From Deltaproteobacteria bacterium (lineage in GTDB: Bacteria; Myxococcota; Myxococcia; SLRQ01): a stretch of 27,476 nucleotides of DNA. Shown in pieces: positions 1-8,530 of the stretch (position 1 is its first letter; each line of letters opens with the position of its first letter). The notes under the pieces are model-generated. The model was not told the DNA's origin. It saw nothing but the letters and a program-made list of their open reading frames with translations, and searched no databases. The stretch is from NCBI GenBank assembly GCA_007128675.1, contig SKWY01000077.1, positions 1 through 27,476 on the forward strand, written 5' to 3'. Position numbers and translations under genes: made by a program.

Positions 1-174
1 GACCTCGTCCAGCCGCTCTAGCTGACGATCGACCTCTATGGTGATCGGCGCGATAGCCCTCTTGGAATCCTCTTCACCCTCACTCAATATCTCCCCTTCC
101 AAGACTTCAGTGTCCTGTCCACGCTCTTCCGAGGTTCCCTTGTGTCCTCGACCACCTTGCTTGGATCTCGTCAT
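1..174 (-). CDS. Hypothetical protein, N-terminal fragment
   Basis: An open frame runs from an ATG at 174 off the left edge and gives 58 residues, beginning MTRSKQGGRG and ending near ERLDEV. The visible part is hydrophilic, rich in Lys, Arg, Gly and Glu, with no signal peptide or membrane segment, so the product is probably cytoplasmic. A weak AGGA lies about nine bases upstream of the ATG. The gene is divergent from the CpaF-type ATPase, with 160 bp between the two starts. I do not recognise the family. A disordered N-terminal tail like this occurs in many regulators and RNA-associated proteins, but nothing here decides between them. Confidence 0.5.
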   Translation of the reverse strand, partial: MTRSKQGGRGHKGTSEERGQDTEVLEGEILSEGEEDSKRAIAPITIEVDRQLERLDEV

Positions 175-334
175 GGTGAGGCATCCTAGAACAAAACGGG
201 CACTTCTTGCTCCCTAGACAGACCAGTTTCTACTCCCCAGCGACCAGAGACCCCCGTATCGAAGGGACGCCGGCCGGCCGCATATCTCGTTGGGCTTTAC
301 TTCATGCCCTGTCTACTCGTACTTTCGAGCTGTC

Positions 335-2293
335 ATGTCCATGTACGCAGAGTCATTACGTCACTACCTGAAACCGGTAATCGAGTATCTCGACGATCCC
401 GCCGTCACCGAGGTCATGATCAATGGGCCGGAGGACATTTGGATCGAGAAGAAAGGTAGGGTCATCAAGACGAACGCCAAGTTCACCGTGGAGGGAATCG
501 AGGCGGCGGCGAGGAACATGGCGCAGTACGTGGGCAGAATGCTCGACGACGAGCGGCCGAGGCTGGATGCCCGACTTCCCGACGGCAGCCGTATTCACGT
601 CGTCATGCCGCCAATCGCTCGCCTGGGCTGCACGATAGCCATCCGCAAATTCTTCCCGGACAAGCTCACCGTCGACAAGCTGGTGGAGTTTGGCTCGATG
701 ACCCCGGCGATGGCCCGCTTCATCAATGCATGCGTCGAGGTGAAGGAGAACATCATAGTCTCCGGCGGTACGGGCTCCGGTAAGACGACCCTGCTCAACT
801 GTGTGGCGCAGTACATTCCCGATGATGAACGCATACTGACGATAGAGGACTCCGCCGAGCTCCAGCTCAACCAGGAGCATCTGGTTCCCTTCGAATCGAG
901 ACCTCCCGACAAGTTTGGAAAAGGCAAGGTAGACATGGGCGACCTGCTTCACTCCGCGCTCCGTCTTCGGCCCGATCGAATCGTGGTCGGCGAGGTGCGC
1001 GGCGGAGAAGCCTTTCATCTCATGCAGGCAATGAACACGGGGCATGGCGGCTCTCTTGCGACCGTACACGCCAACACTCCCACCGACACCCTGCGAAGAC
1101 TCGAGTCCCTATGCCTGCAAAGCGGCATCGAGCTACCCATGGTCGCCGTGCGCGCCCAGGTCGCATCGGCCATCAACATCGTCATAGTTTGCGATCGTCT
1201 TCAGGACGGACAGCGAAAGACCACACATATCTCCGAGGTTCTGCCCCTCAACGAGAAGGGTGATTACCGCACGCAAGACCTGTTCGTGTTCACTCCCACG
1301 CATAAGGACTCCGAGGGCAGGGTCCACGGCTACCACGCCCCCACAGGTCTTCTTCCGACGTTCCTGGACAGGCTGGCGGCCTACGGCTTCGCCGACGTGG
1401 ACGATTCGTTCTTCGATCCAGCTACCTACGACGTCGATCCACCACCGATCTTCACGGCCAGCGAAGGGTACAAGGCGCGCTGGGCACCAAGCCTCGCGCA
1501 CCGCGAACATGGCGAGAAGGATCCTCAAAGAAGACCCTCGGCGCCACAAAGGCCCTCCTCTAACCCCAGCAAAGAGGCTAAGAAACCGGCGTCCGGATCC
1601 CCGAAGAAGCGGGGCGGCATCGAGAGCCCAGACATTTCGGCGAGAAGCAAGACGCCCGATGAGGCAAAGAAGGACAAGGTCGTCAAGCCCGGCTCGAGCC
1701 TTGGGGGGCGAACGAGAAAGGCGGAAGAGGAAGCATCGGCGGCTCTCGATGAGATGGCGCCAATCGAGTCGCTGGGTGTCGCTTCCCTGGACGCCGAATC
1801 GGCGGAGGACGATGAGAGCACCGATCCCAGTCTGGTGGGTCTGGAGCCCGAAGGCGCAGAGGAGCTACGGAGCGCCAAGGATGAGACGATAGACCCCTTG
1901 GCCTCCAGCGATCCCATCCCGAGCAAGGAGCCCGATCTCGAAGAAATCGATAGTGAGCACATCCTGGATATGCCGACCGACGCGGGCCAGGCTGATCTCG
2001 GTGAGGAGATACTATCGGCGGATGACGAGCTGGCGGCGATAGAGGCGGCTATTGCGGCGGAAGCAGCCGCTCCCGCCCAGGATGACAAGGAGTTCGATCC
2101 CAACGAGCCTTCGATCCAGCTTTCCACCGAGCTGGAAGCGGAGGCCGTCAGTCACGAAGAGACCCCCTTCTCGAAGAAAGGGCTCTCTTCGCGATCCCGA
2201 GGATCGGAGTCTAGGGAGCCTGGCCGTCGCCGGCCGGCCGCTGGACGACGGCGAAAGGGAGGAGTAGTAGGTAGACCAGGCGATCCCGATTGA
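335..2293 (+). CDS. CpaF/TadA-type secretion ATPase with long charged C-terminal tail
   Basis: The product is a 652-residue member of the VirB11/CpaF family of hexameric ATPases, which power Tad-type pilus assembly or type II/IV secretion from the cytoplasmic face of the inner membrane. The Walker A motif GGTGSGKTT is at residues 144-152. The Asp/Glu box is near ILTIEDSAELQL, the Walker B region is IVVGEVRGGEA (about 216-226), and the His box is GHGGSLATVHANTP (about 236-249). Residues after about 370 form a tail of roughly 280 residues that is Lys/Arg/Ser/Pro-rich, then strongly acidic, then Arg-rich. The tail looks disordered and is not part of the core family. Usual CpaF proteins are about 400-500 residues. 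I chose the ATG at 335; another in-frame ATG is at 341 and a TTG at 290 lacks a ribosome site. No other Tad genes are visible, so its partner machine is unknown. Confidence 0.85.
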   Translation: MSMYAESLRHYLKPVIEYLDDPAVTEVMINGPEDIWIEKKGRVIKTNAKFTVEGIEAAARNMAQYVGRMLDDERPRLDARLPDGSRIHVVMPPIARLGCTIAIRKFFPDKLTVDKLVEFGSMTPAMARFINACVEVKENIIVSGGTGSGKTTLLNCVAQYIPDDERILTIEDSAELQLNQEHLVPFESRPPDKFGKGKVDMGDLLHSALRLRPDRIVVGEVRGGEAFHLMQAMNTGHGGSLATVHANTPTDTLRRLESLCLQSGIELPMVAVRAQVASAINIVIVCDRLQDGQRKTTHISEVLPLNEKGDYRTQDLFVFTPTHKDSEGRVHGYHAPTGLLPTFLDRLAAYGFADVDDSFFDPATYDVDPPPIFTASEGYKARWAPSLAHREHGEKDPQRRPSAPQRPSSNPSKEAKKPASGSPKKRGGIESPDISARSKTPDEAKKDKVVKPGSSLGGRTRKAEEEASAALDEMAPIESLGVASLDAESAEDDESTDPSLVGLEPEGAEELRSAKDETIDPLASSDPIPSKEPDLEEIDSEHILDMPTDAGQADLGEEILSADDELAAIEAAIAAEAAAPAQDDKEFDPNEPSIQLSTELEAEAVSHEETPFSKKGLSSRSRGSESREPGRRRPAAGRRRKGGVVGRPGDPD

Positions 2294-2329
2294 GCGGGAC
2301 ACGACCGAGAAGAAGCACTCGAAGTCCCC

Positions 2330-3520
2330 CTACTGCATACTGCTTCGCACCTCGGCGCAGCTTATTCCTTCTTCGGGAGCGCAGTTGCGCCCAACGACGC
2401 AGCCCCCTCTACCATAGAGATTGATGCAGGTGAGCTGACCCTGACACTGCGACTCCTCGCTCTCGAGCTGACAGGGTTCATGGGTGAGGTTACAGCGACG
2501 AGTCATGGAGTCGCAGGTATCCACGGGGCAATCGGCATCCTGGACGCAGGTACACCAGCCCACCGAGTCTCCTTCGTGGATGACGCATATCCCGGCGCAG
2601 AAACCGGAAGCATCGCAGCGGCCGCCAGGACAGTCATCATCAGATTCGCACGCCCCGCCCGTGGGAGCACAATCGGAGTGATTCACATCGTCCCTGCATA
2701 AGGCCTGCGTCAAGAGAACTATGTACGCACAGCGAAAACCGCTGGGGCAAGGTTGTCCTTCGGAGCAATCCACGCCGCAGAAGTTCGCCCGTCCATCGGC
2801 GCGGGTATCCACGAGGCAACGGTTCGCCCAGTCTCCACATGGAGGATGGCCGCCCGGTCCATACTCACAATGATCGCAGTAAGGTCCTCGATCATCGACT
2901 CTACATACGGAGTCATCGAGCTCCTCTTCATAGTCGCAAATCCATCCATAGGGGCAGTAAGAGCTGTCATCGCAAACCCCGTACTCGCAGTAGCCTATCT
3001 CACAATCCTCGTCCCCTTCGGGACAGCGGCAAGCTTGACCCAACGGACAATCGCCGCTGGTTCTGCAGCCAGGCCTGCACTCGTTCGTCAGCTCATCACA
3101 GACCTCCCCTACAGGGCAGTGAAGATCATGTGTACAGCGCCCCTCCTGAATGCACCTATTGCGAAGGACATCGCAAAAGGAGTCCTCGGGGCAGTCGGCG
3201 TTGGTGTAGCAGCCGACGGTAGCCTGACATACGCCGGCGGTGTTGCAGAACATATTAGGACCGCAAGCCTCATCGGTCATGCAAAGACAAACCCTTGGCG
3301 AGTAGCGATCGGAGCAGTAGAAGTCCGGCCCATACTCTTCGATGCACTCCGCATCATCTAGACAACCTCCGAACACTCGCTCGTCATCTGGACAACCGGC
3401 AAGGTGCAGGCCGACTAGCGCCAGGACGAAAACGAGGACAAGAAGAGCCAGATGCCCTCGAGGCCGGCTCGGCATCCTCGACTCGAGCTTCTTCTTCATG
3501 CGGGCTATCGACATCATCAT
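2330..3520 (-). CDS. Cys-repeat lipoprotein (fifth gene of lipoprotein operon)
   Basis: The product is a 396-residue predicted lipoprotein. A basic n-region is followed by a hydrophobic stretch ending in HLAGC, with the lipobox Cys at about residue 43. The mature part contains many disulfide-type repeats of the form C-x5-C-x5-C-x6-C, for example CPVGEVC and CPEDSFC. These repeats also occur in the third and fourth genes of the operon. The start ATG at 3520 overlaps the stop of the upstream gene as ATGA, so translation is probably coupled. Three ATG codons lie in a row (3520, 3517, 3514) and another is at 3499, so the exact start is uncertain, but all keep the signal peptide. The many Cys imply folding outside the cytoplasm. 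The function is unknown; such repeats are common in surface proteins of Myxococcota-like bacteria. Confidence 0.82.
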   Translation of the reverse strand: MMMSIARMKKKLESRMPSRPRGHLALLVLVFVLALVGLHLAGCPDDERVFGGCLDDAECIEEYGPDFYCSDRYSPRVCLCMTDEACGPNMFCNTAGVCQATVGCYTNADCPEDSFCDVLRNRCIQEGRCTHDLHCPVGEVCDELTNECRPGCRTSGDCPLGQACRCPEGDEDCEIGYCEYGVCDDSSYCPYGWICDYEEELDDSVCRVDDRGPYCDHCEYGPGGHPPCGDWANRCLVDTRADGRANFCGVDCSEGQPCPSGFRCAYIVLLTQALCRDDVNHSDCAPTGGACESDDDCPGGRCDASGFCAGICVIHEGDSVGWCTCVQDADCPVDTCDSMTRRCNLTHEPCQLESEESQCQGQLTCINLYGRGGCVVGRNCAPEEGISCAEVRSSMQ

Positions 3521-6500
3521 GGCACCGAGAAGTATTCGGCATCCTGAGTGAAGGAGTTCCAGGCCCCAAGGCCAAGCTGCCGATAAGAGAAGTAGTCGAA
3601 CTCGAAACGAGGCGAAAGAGCCGTAACGATCAAGATCTCCAGAAGAGCGTAGTCCGCGAGGCTTTCCCTGACCGGACCGGGGACCACTACCGATGACTCG
3701 GTACCGGGAACGATGATTTGCCATACGGGCAAGGGAATGAAACCCGGCTCGGAGATCTGGATCATGACCACATCGGGCCTGGGCTCACCGTGGTAGGTCC
3801 ACTCGATACGATCGCCGCTGAGCACTCCGCCAGCAGGGCTGATGGTCCGCGTCATGGGCTGCATTGGGCCAATGGACACCCCGGAATCAAGATCGCCAAT
3901 CTCACGTCTGAAGAAGAGGGATAAGGGATACCCGCCGCCCGCGGTAGACATGTTGAGGAAGACGAAGCCGTCGCCCGGGAGCCTCGGGAAGCCCTCCATC
4001 AAGAAGCTCGACTGGCCAAAGTTCATAGTCTCGCCAACGAAAAGAACGCCCTCGCTTCCAAGCTCTAGATAAGCGTAGGTGCCGTCCACGCGCTCCGAGC
4101 CATCGGGCGGCGCCGGAGGATTGACCAAATGAATGGGCACTTCCCGATCCAGATGCATGTTCAACACGATATCGGCCGAGATCGGCTCCTGGCATCCTCC
4201 AGCAAGGTTGCAGATCTTCCCCTCGCCACAAGCCGCATCGGAGTTGCACAGACACCATCTGAAGGAAGCCGGGTTCGAGGGGTCCAGGTTCTCTTCGCCG
4301 TCGCAGGTGAAACCGGTGGGACAAGCTCTGTCCACCGTGCAGGTCGGGGGGCTTATCGCCGGGACCTCTATCCCTCGCGTGATTCCCATGATGAGAGGCT
4401 CGAAGTCCTCGATAATCTGCCCGGATATCATGTCTGTTTCCTGGGTAACCACTCCATACTTCGCATAGAGAGCCACGCTGCCTGGACGAGAAGCCAGCCC
4501 GAACTCGCCGCAGTCGGTGGTCACCCTGTGTGACGGGGGCGGAGCCCGAAACGGAGGAAGGCTCGTCACCGTACGAGGCGTCGCCCAAACCCGGGCTTCC
4601 TCCCATTGGTTGCTCGCAAGCTCCCGATTCGGTGGCAGCTTGAACCCACAGACACTTCCGTTCCCCGGTCTCGGGTTGATGAAGGCCATTGGCGCCGGCG
4701 GCGGCATATCCATGGCCTCGCCTTCGTTCGGCGTCAAGAAGACCGTAAGATCACGGGCATCGATGCGGACCACCGTCACCGACTCGTGACCTGCTCTTGT
4801 CGCGGTAACCTGGACCGGCTTGACCAGTGACGGATCGGAGAAGGTGATCTGTCCTCGAAGGTCTGTCTCCCCCTGAAACGGCGTGTCGGGATCGACTCCC
4901 AGCATCACGTGCGTATCCGGCAAAGGTGCGCCCGAGAAGGCGTCCAAGACCGTCACATTCAAGGTTCCGGCCACGGGACCGCCAGAGGCTCCTCCTCGCA
5001 CGCTCGTGGGATCGTAGTACTGAAAGGCACTCCTCCGCACGGCTTCCTCTTCACCAAGGCGCGCCGATACGTCCACCAAGCCGATACTTCCCGGCGGCGA
5101 TCTCACCGCCAGAACGCCGTGGCCGAGTCGATCCTCGATCGTGGCGGGTATGCCGCCGAAGCTGACCTCGACATCGTCCGTGAACCCCCCCCCGTAGAGA
5201 AAGACGTAAGTTCCACCGGCCTGGGATCCTCTTTCCGGGTCCACTTGGGCCAACGATAGTGGCTCCTCATAGTGGAAGCCATCGCGCAGCGCGGCCTCTC
5301 TTCGCTTTGCTCCCTCGCCTCGTATCACGACGACATCGGCTGGGCCGGCGCTCCCCGGTGGAGTCACTGCCTCAAGCGTCGAGTCGTCCACGAAGGTTAG
5401 GGAGCTAACGGAAAGGGCGCCTATCCGAACCTTGTCGCCTGCCTGGAAGCCCGCGCCGGAAAGCGTAACCCTGGTCCCGCCATCGGCGGGACCAAAGCCG
5501 GGTGAGACGGAGTCTAGCCTCATGACCTGCTCGTACCGGTAGCCCTCCTCGAGTATGGCGCCTCCTCGGGCGTTTCTGACCTGGACATCGACGGCTCCCG
5601 GCCCGCTCGAAGCAGGAGGAACGGTCACCACCAGTTGGTTGGCATCGCGATAGGAGACGACCTCGGCATCTTCCTCTCCAAATCGAACCTGGGCTTCCCC
5701 ATGATCCATGCCCGTGCCTACCAGCACGGCTTGCCCTCCTCCCTCCAAGGATCCAAACGCCGGGACGACCGAAAGCAAGTGAACGTCACGACGAGCCTTG
5801 TCGATGAAGGCAAATGAGTTGGGAAGCCAAGCGGTACCGCGCTCGTGGGAGACCGCTACTCCCACCACGCTGCCGGCCTCGCCCGCCGGGCTAGTAACGA
5901 CTACGTCGTCCCCATCCACTCGAATGTCGCTGGCTGGAGCCCCCCCGAAGGTGACGGCATCGGCCCCAACGAGGCCTTCTCCAACCAGACGAACCTCGGT
6001 CCCGCCCGTGTGTGATCCAAGCGGCGGCTCGACGGCGATGAGGCGAGGTTCTACATAGTAGGTCAGGCCTCGCCTAAGCGTGTCTCTCCCGTAGGCGTTG
6101 AGAACCTCCACATTGACGGCACCAATCTCCGGGGCGGGGGGCGCAACGAAGCTCAAGGTGCCTTCATCCACCAACAGCGTCGAGATGGCCGACCTATCCC
6201 CAACCCTAACCAGCGTATCCTCCGTGAAGCCGGCACCCGTGAGAGTGATCATGGTCCCACCACTCGCGGGCGAGGATGCGGGCTGGATTCCGTGGGCTCG
6301 CAGGGGGACGAAGTAATGGAAGCACCCCTCGCACAATGCCTCGCCGTTTGGGTTCTGCACCCGTACGTCGCGAGCACCCACATTGCCGGGCGGCGCCACC
6401 ACGTTGATTACCCGATCGTCCACCACGTCGAAGTCGACCGCGGTGTTGTCGCCAAACAAAACCGCTGTACGATCTCGAACGTCCTCGCCAAGCTCGGCGA

Positions 6501-7041
6501 AGCCGAAAAGAAAGCCCTTCCCCTCGATCCGCGTCCGAGTGCCGCCGGCCGCCGGTCCCCTCACCGGAGATACCCTGTCGATCTCGACCTCGAAAACGGG
6601 CTCGACGGGCTCTTCTTCATCGGTGTACTCGAAGCAGCCGCTACAAGTCGCCGTGCCGTTGGGATTCTCCACGTGGACGTCGAATGAGCCCAAGATGCCC
6701 GGCGGCGTCAGGACGCGAATGATCGTGTCGCTGATGACTTCGACTCCTTGAGCGGGCCCATCTCCGAATCGAACCGCCGTGTGTAGGGAGGCGATGGCGG
6801 CACTTTCCGCCACCTCTTCGAGAAAGCCTCGACCTTCGAGGCGGACCTCGGTCCCTCCGGAGACCGGGCCGCTATCGGGCACGACGGCATCGAAGGAAAT
6901 CTCGACCGGCGTCCCATTCGGCCCATTATCGTCATTGCCATTGCCGTTTGAATCGCAGCCTCCACAGGCGGCGCACATCAAGGAGGGGGCGACCAAAACG
7001 GCAATGACCCTCAAAGCCTTCTTTTCGCTAGCTAAAGGCAT
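3517..7041 (-). CDS. Giant lipoprotein with seven IPT/TIG repeats
   Basis: This is a 1174-residue predicted surface lipoprotein. The ATG at 7041 is preceded by a strong ribosome site (GGGAGGG) and lies 10 bp after the upstream gene. The signal peptide ends in LMCAAC, with the lipobox Cys at about residue 26, followed by an Asn/Asp/Gly-rich linker. Seven IPT/TIG immunoglobulin-like repeats follow (roughly residues 46-680). Each has the typical P..G...GGT.v.l.G.GF opening and an apP....G..dV.V.N-like ending. Next comes a carboxypeptidase-regulatory-like beta domain (about 690-775), a region with two Cys repeats of the kind seen in the neighbouring genes (for example CPTGFTC and CGEGKIC), and a beta-rich C-terminal domain of about 230 residues that I do not recognise. 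IPT/TIG arrays generally form rod-like adhesive or receptor stalks. A role in adhesion or surface display is inference. Confidence 0.88.
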   Translation of the reverse strand: MPLASEKKALRVIAVLVAPSLMCAACGGCDSNGNGNDDNGPNGTPVEISFDAVVPDSGPVSGGTEVRLEGRGFLEEVAESAAIASLHTAVRFGDGPAQGVEVISDTIIRVLTPPGILGSFDVHVENPNGTATCSGCFEYTDEEEPVEPVFEVEIDRVSPVRGPAAGGTRTRIEGKGFLFGFAELGEDVRDRTAVLFGDNTAVDFDVVDDRVINVVAPPGNVGARDVRVQNPNGEALCEGCFHYFVPLRAHGIQPASSPASGGTMITLTGAGFTEDTLVRVGDRSAISTLLVDEGTLSFVAPPAPEIGAVNVEVLNAYGRDTLRRGLTYYVEPRLIAVEPPLGSHTGGTEVRLVGEGLVGADAVTFGGAPASDIRVDGDDVVVTSPAGEAGSVVGVAVSHERGTAWLPNSFAFIDKARRDVHLLSVVPAFGSLEGGGQAVLVGTGMDHGEAQVRFGEEDAEVVSYRDANQLVVTVPPASSGPGAVDVQVRNARGGAILEEGYRYEQVMRLDSVSPGFGPADGGTRVTLSGAGFQAGDKVRIGALSVSSLTFVDDSTLEAVTPPGSAGPADVVVIRGEGAKRREAALRDGFHYEEPLSLAQVDPERGSQAGGTYVFLYGGGFTDDVEVSFGGIPATIEDRLGHGVLAVRSPPGSIGLVDVSARLGEEEAVRRSAFQYYDPTSVRGGASGGPVAGTLNVTVLDAFSGAPLPDTHVMLGVDPDTPFQGETDLRGQITFSDPSLVKPVQVTATRAGHESVTVVRIDARDLTVFLTPNEGEAMDMPPPAPMAFINPRPGNGSVCGFKLPPNRELASNQWEEARVWATPRTVTSLPPFRAPPPSHRVTTDCGEFGLASRPGSVALYAKYGVVTQETDMISGQIIEDFEPLIMGITRGIEVPAISPPTCTVDRACPTGFTCDGEENLDPSNPASFRWCLCNSDAACGEGKICNLAGGCQEPISADIVLNMHLDREVPIHLVNPPAPPDGSERVDGTYAYLELGSEGVLFVGETMNFGQSSFLMEGFPRLPGDGFVFLNMSTAGGGYPLSLFFRREIGDLDSGVSIGPMQPMTRTISPAGGVLSGDRIEWTYHGEPRPDVVMIQISEPGFIPLPVWQIIVPGTESSVVVPGPVRESLADYALLEILIVTALSPRFEFDYFSYRQLGLGAWNSFTQDAEYFSVP

Positions 7042-7051
7042 GATCCCTCCC

Positions 7052-8530
7052 TCATTGCGTCCATGTCTCCACGAAGAGATCGTAGCTGTTCTGCACTCTT
7101 CGCCCGCCCACCACCTCGATGTAGAAGCGACCCGCGCTGGTCTCATCCACGACCACGATTTCGACGGGTTCGGTCGTGGCGCTCTCGGCTATCAAGGTGA
7201 TCCCGTCCGAATCGTAGGCAACAAGGTCCAAGGCCCCATCCAAGGGCTCGTGTACCAAGGTCACCTGGACCGTGGTCCCGCGCTCATGAGGCACCACGAA
7301 CCAGTCGTCATTGCCCGGGCATTTCTTCAGGTTGTACCAAGCCCCCTCATAGATCTCCGCCGCCTCGGTCACATCGTCATTGGGCTCGAGGTAGTCGTCG
7401 TCACAAGGTCGACCTCTCGATACCAGGACCTGGAGGCCGTAGGTGGAGCGGGAATCCAGGGTGCTTACGCGAATCAGATAATCACCCTCTCGGTCCACCG
7501 TGCTGTCCACCTGAAGGTTTCCATGAGCGAGCACTCGTTCTCCACCAGGAGAAAGCAGCACCACGCTGTAGTTGCTTCCGCCAAGCGCCGGCGGGCTTAC
7601 CGTGACGCTGATGCTGTCGCCCGCGTCCAGCGGAGTAGTGAACCAGTCTTCCTCGTCTCCGCACAAGGTAAGGTTCGAGTAGAGCCCGGGCCCGATCTCC
7701 GCTGCCTCCTCCATCGTGCCGTTGGGTTCGAAGGCATCGGGAACACAGTCCTTGGATACACACCGGCCGCTGCGAAGCTCGCATGCCTCACCGGTAATGC
7801 AGTCCTGGTTCGACACACAAGGCGGAGGCTGCTCCGTGCACTGCCCTGTCTTCCGATTACAGACCAGCGGCCTCAAGCAGTCCCTATCAGAGAAGCAATG
7901 GTCCTCACCCCGGCACCGTCCCGCGTCGGGATCGCAGGTGAGACCGGCACCGCAGTCGTCATCTTCCACGCACTCGACACATCTTCCGCCGTGACAGATG
8001 AATCCCTCTGGACATAACTCCTCCGCCGTTTCCTCGGTGCAGCTTCGCTCACACCTTCCCGTCCCGGTATTGCAGTAGTAATCCTCCGGGCACCGAGAGT
8101 CATCGAAGCAGCCCAGATCCTCCTCACAAACCAGACGGTCCATGTTGCAGTAACGGCCAGCGGGACACTCCGCGTCATTTGCGCATGGAGTAACCTCATC
8201 GCCGGAACGACAGAGCCCCTGCACGCAGAACTCCCCGAGAGCACATTCATCATGGGTGTCGCAGTCGAGACCCCAGTCGTCGAGGGGAACGCAGATCAAT
8301 CGAACGGGATCGCACTGCTCGTACTCTAGGCAATCCCTATCTCGCGAGCAGTGCGTGCAGTAACCGTCGAGGCATATCATCCCCTCATCGCACTCATCCC
8401 TGTCCGCGCACTCCCCAGGGACGGGCACGTCGTTGTTGTCGTTCTTGCCATTGCCGGAGCACGCAAAAGCCAAGACCAAGGCGGCGAAAAGGACAATGGC
8501 CGCTGACGCCTCTTGATGGCGCGGCTTCAT
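7052..8530 (-). CDS. Lipoprotein with nine Cys repeats and two PPC domains
   Basis: The product has 492 residues. The signal peptide ends LAFAC (Cys24) and is followed by an Asn/Asp/Gly linker. Residues 41-257 hold nine tandem repeats, each with four Cys in the pattern C-x5-C-x5-C-x4/6-C (one first spacing is x8), giving 36 cysteines. Two pre-peptidase C-terminal (PPC) beta-sandwich domains follow (about 261-365 and 370-485). Each opens with an EPN(G/D) motif and a C-containing D-W-F motif (GDEEDWF, GNDDWF). PPC domains are usually found on secreted proteases, but no protease domain is present here. The start ATG at 8530 overlaps the previous stop (ATGA) and has an AGGTG ribosome site five bases upstream. 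The likely location is the outer membrane or cell surface. The molecular function is unknown. Confidence 0.87.
   Translation of the reverse strand: MKPRHQEASAAIVLFAALVLAFACSGNGKNDNNDVPVPGECADRDECDEGMICLDGYCTHCSRDRDCLEYEQCDPVRLICVPLDDWGLDCDTHDECALGEFCVQGLCRSGDEVTPCANDAECPAGRYCNMDRLVCEEDLGCFDDSRCPEDYYCNTGTGRCERSCTEETAEELCPEGFICHGGRCVECVEDDDCGAGLTCDPDAGRCRGEDHCFSDRDCLRPLVCNRKTGQCTEQPPPCVSNQDCITGEACELRSGRCVSKDCVPDAFEPNGTMEEAAEIGPGLYSNLTLCGDEEDWFTTPLDAGDSISVTVSPPALGGSNYSVVLLSPGGERVLAHGNLQVDSTVDREGDYLIRVSTLDSRSTYGLQVLVSRGRPCDDDYLEPNDDVTEAAEIYEGAWYNLKKCPGNDDWFVVPHERGTTVQVTLVHEPLDGALDLVAYDSDGITLIAESATTEPVEIVVVDETSAGRFYIEVVGGRRVQNSYDLFVETWTQ

Noticed and set aside
356..1069. A 237-codon minus-strand open frame
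   Set aside because: Antisense to the ATPase core, which has all its motifs; the frame is best explained by GC-rich codon bias.
268..2241. The same 14-bp GGCC-rich sequence at 268-281 and 2228-2241, flanking most of the ATPase gene
   Set aside because: It is a low-complexity GGCC run; the second copy is inside the Arg-rich coding tail, so chance similarity is more likely than an attachment site.
6779..8017. A 412-codon plus-strand open frame
   Set aside because: It lies wholly antisense to two lipoprotein genes that have clear domains and signal peptides; its product shows no recognisable family and looks like a codon-bias shadow.
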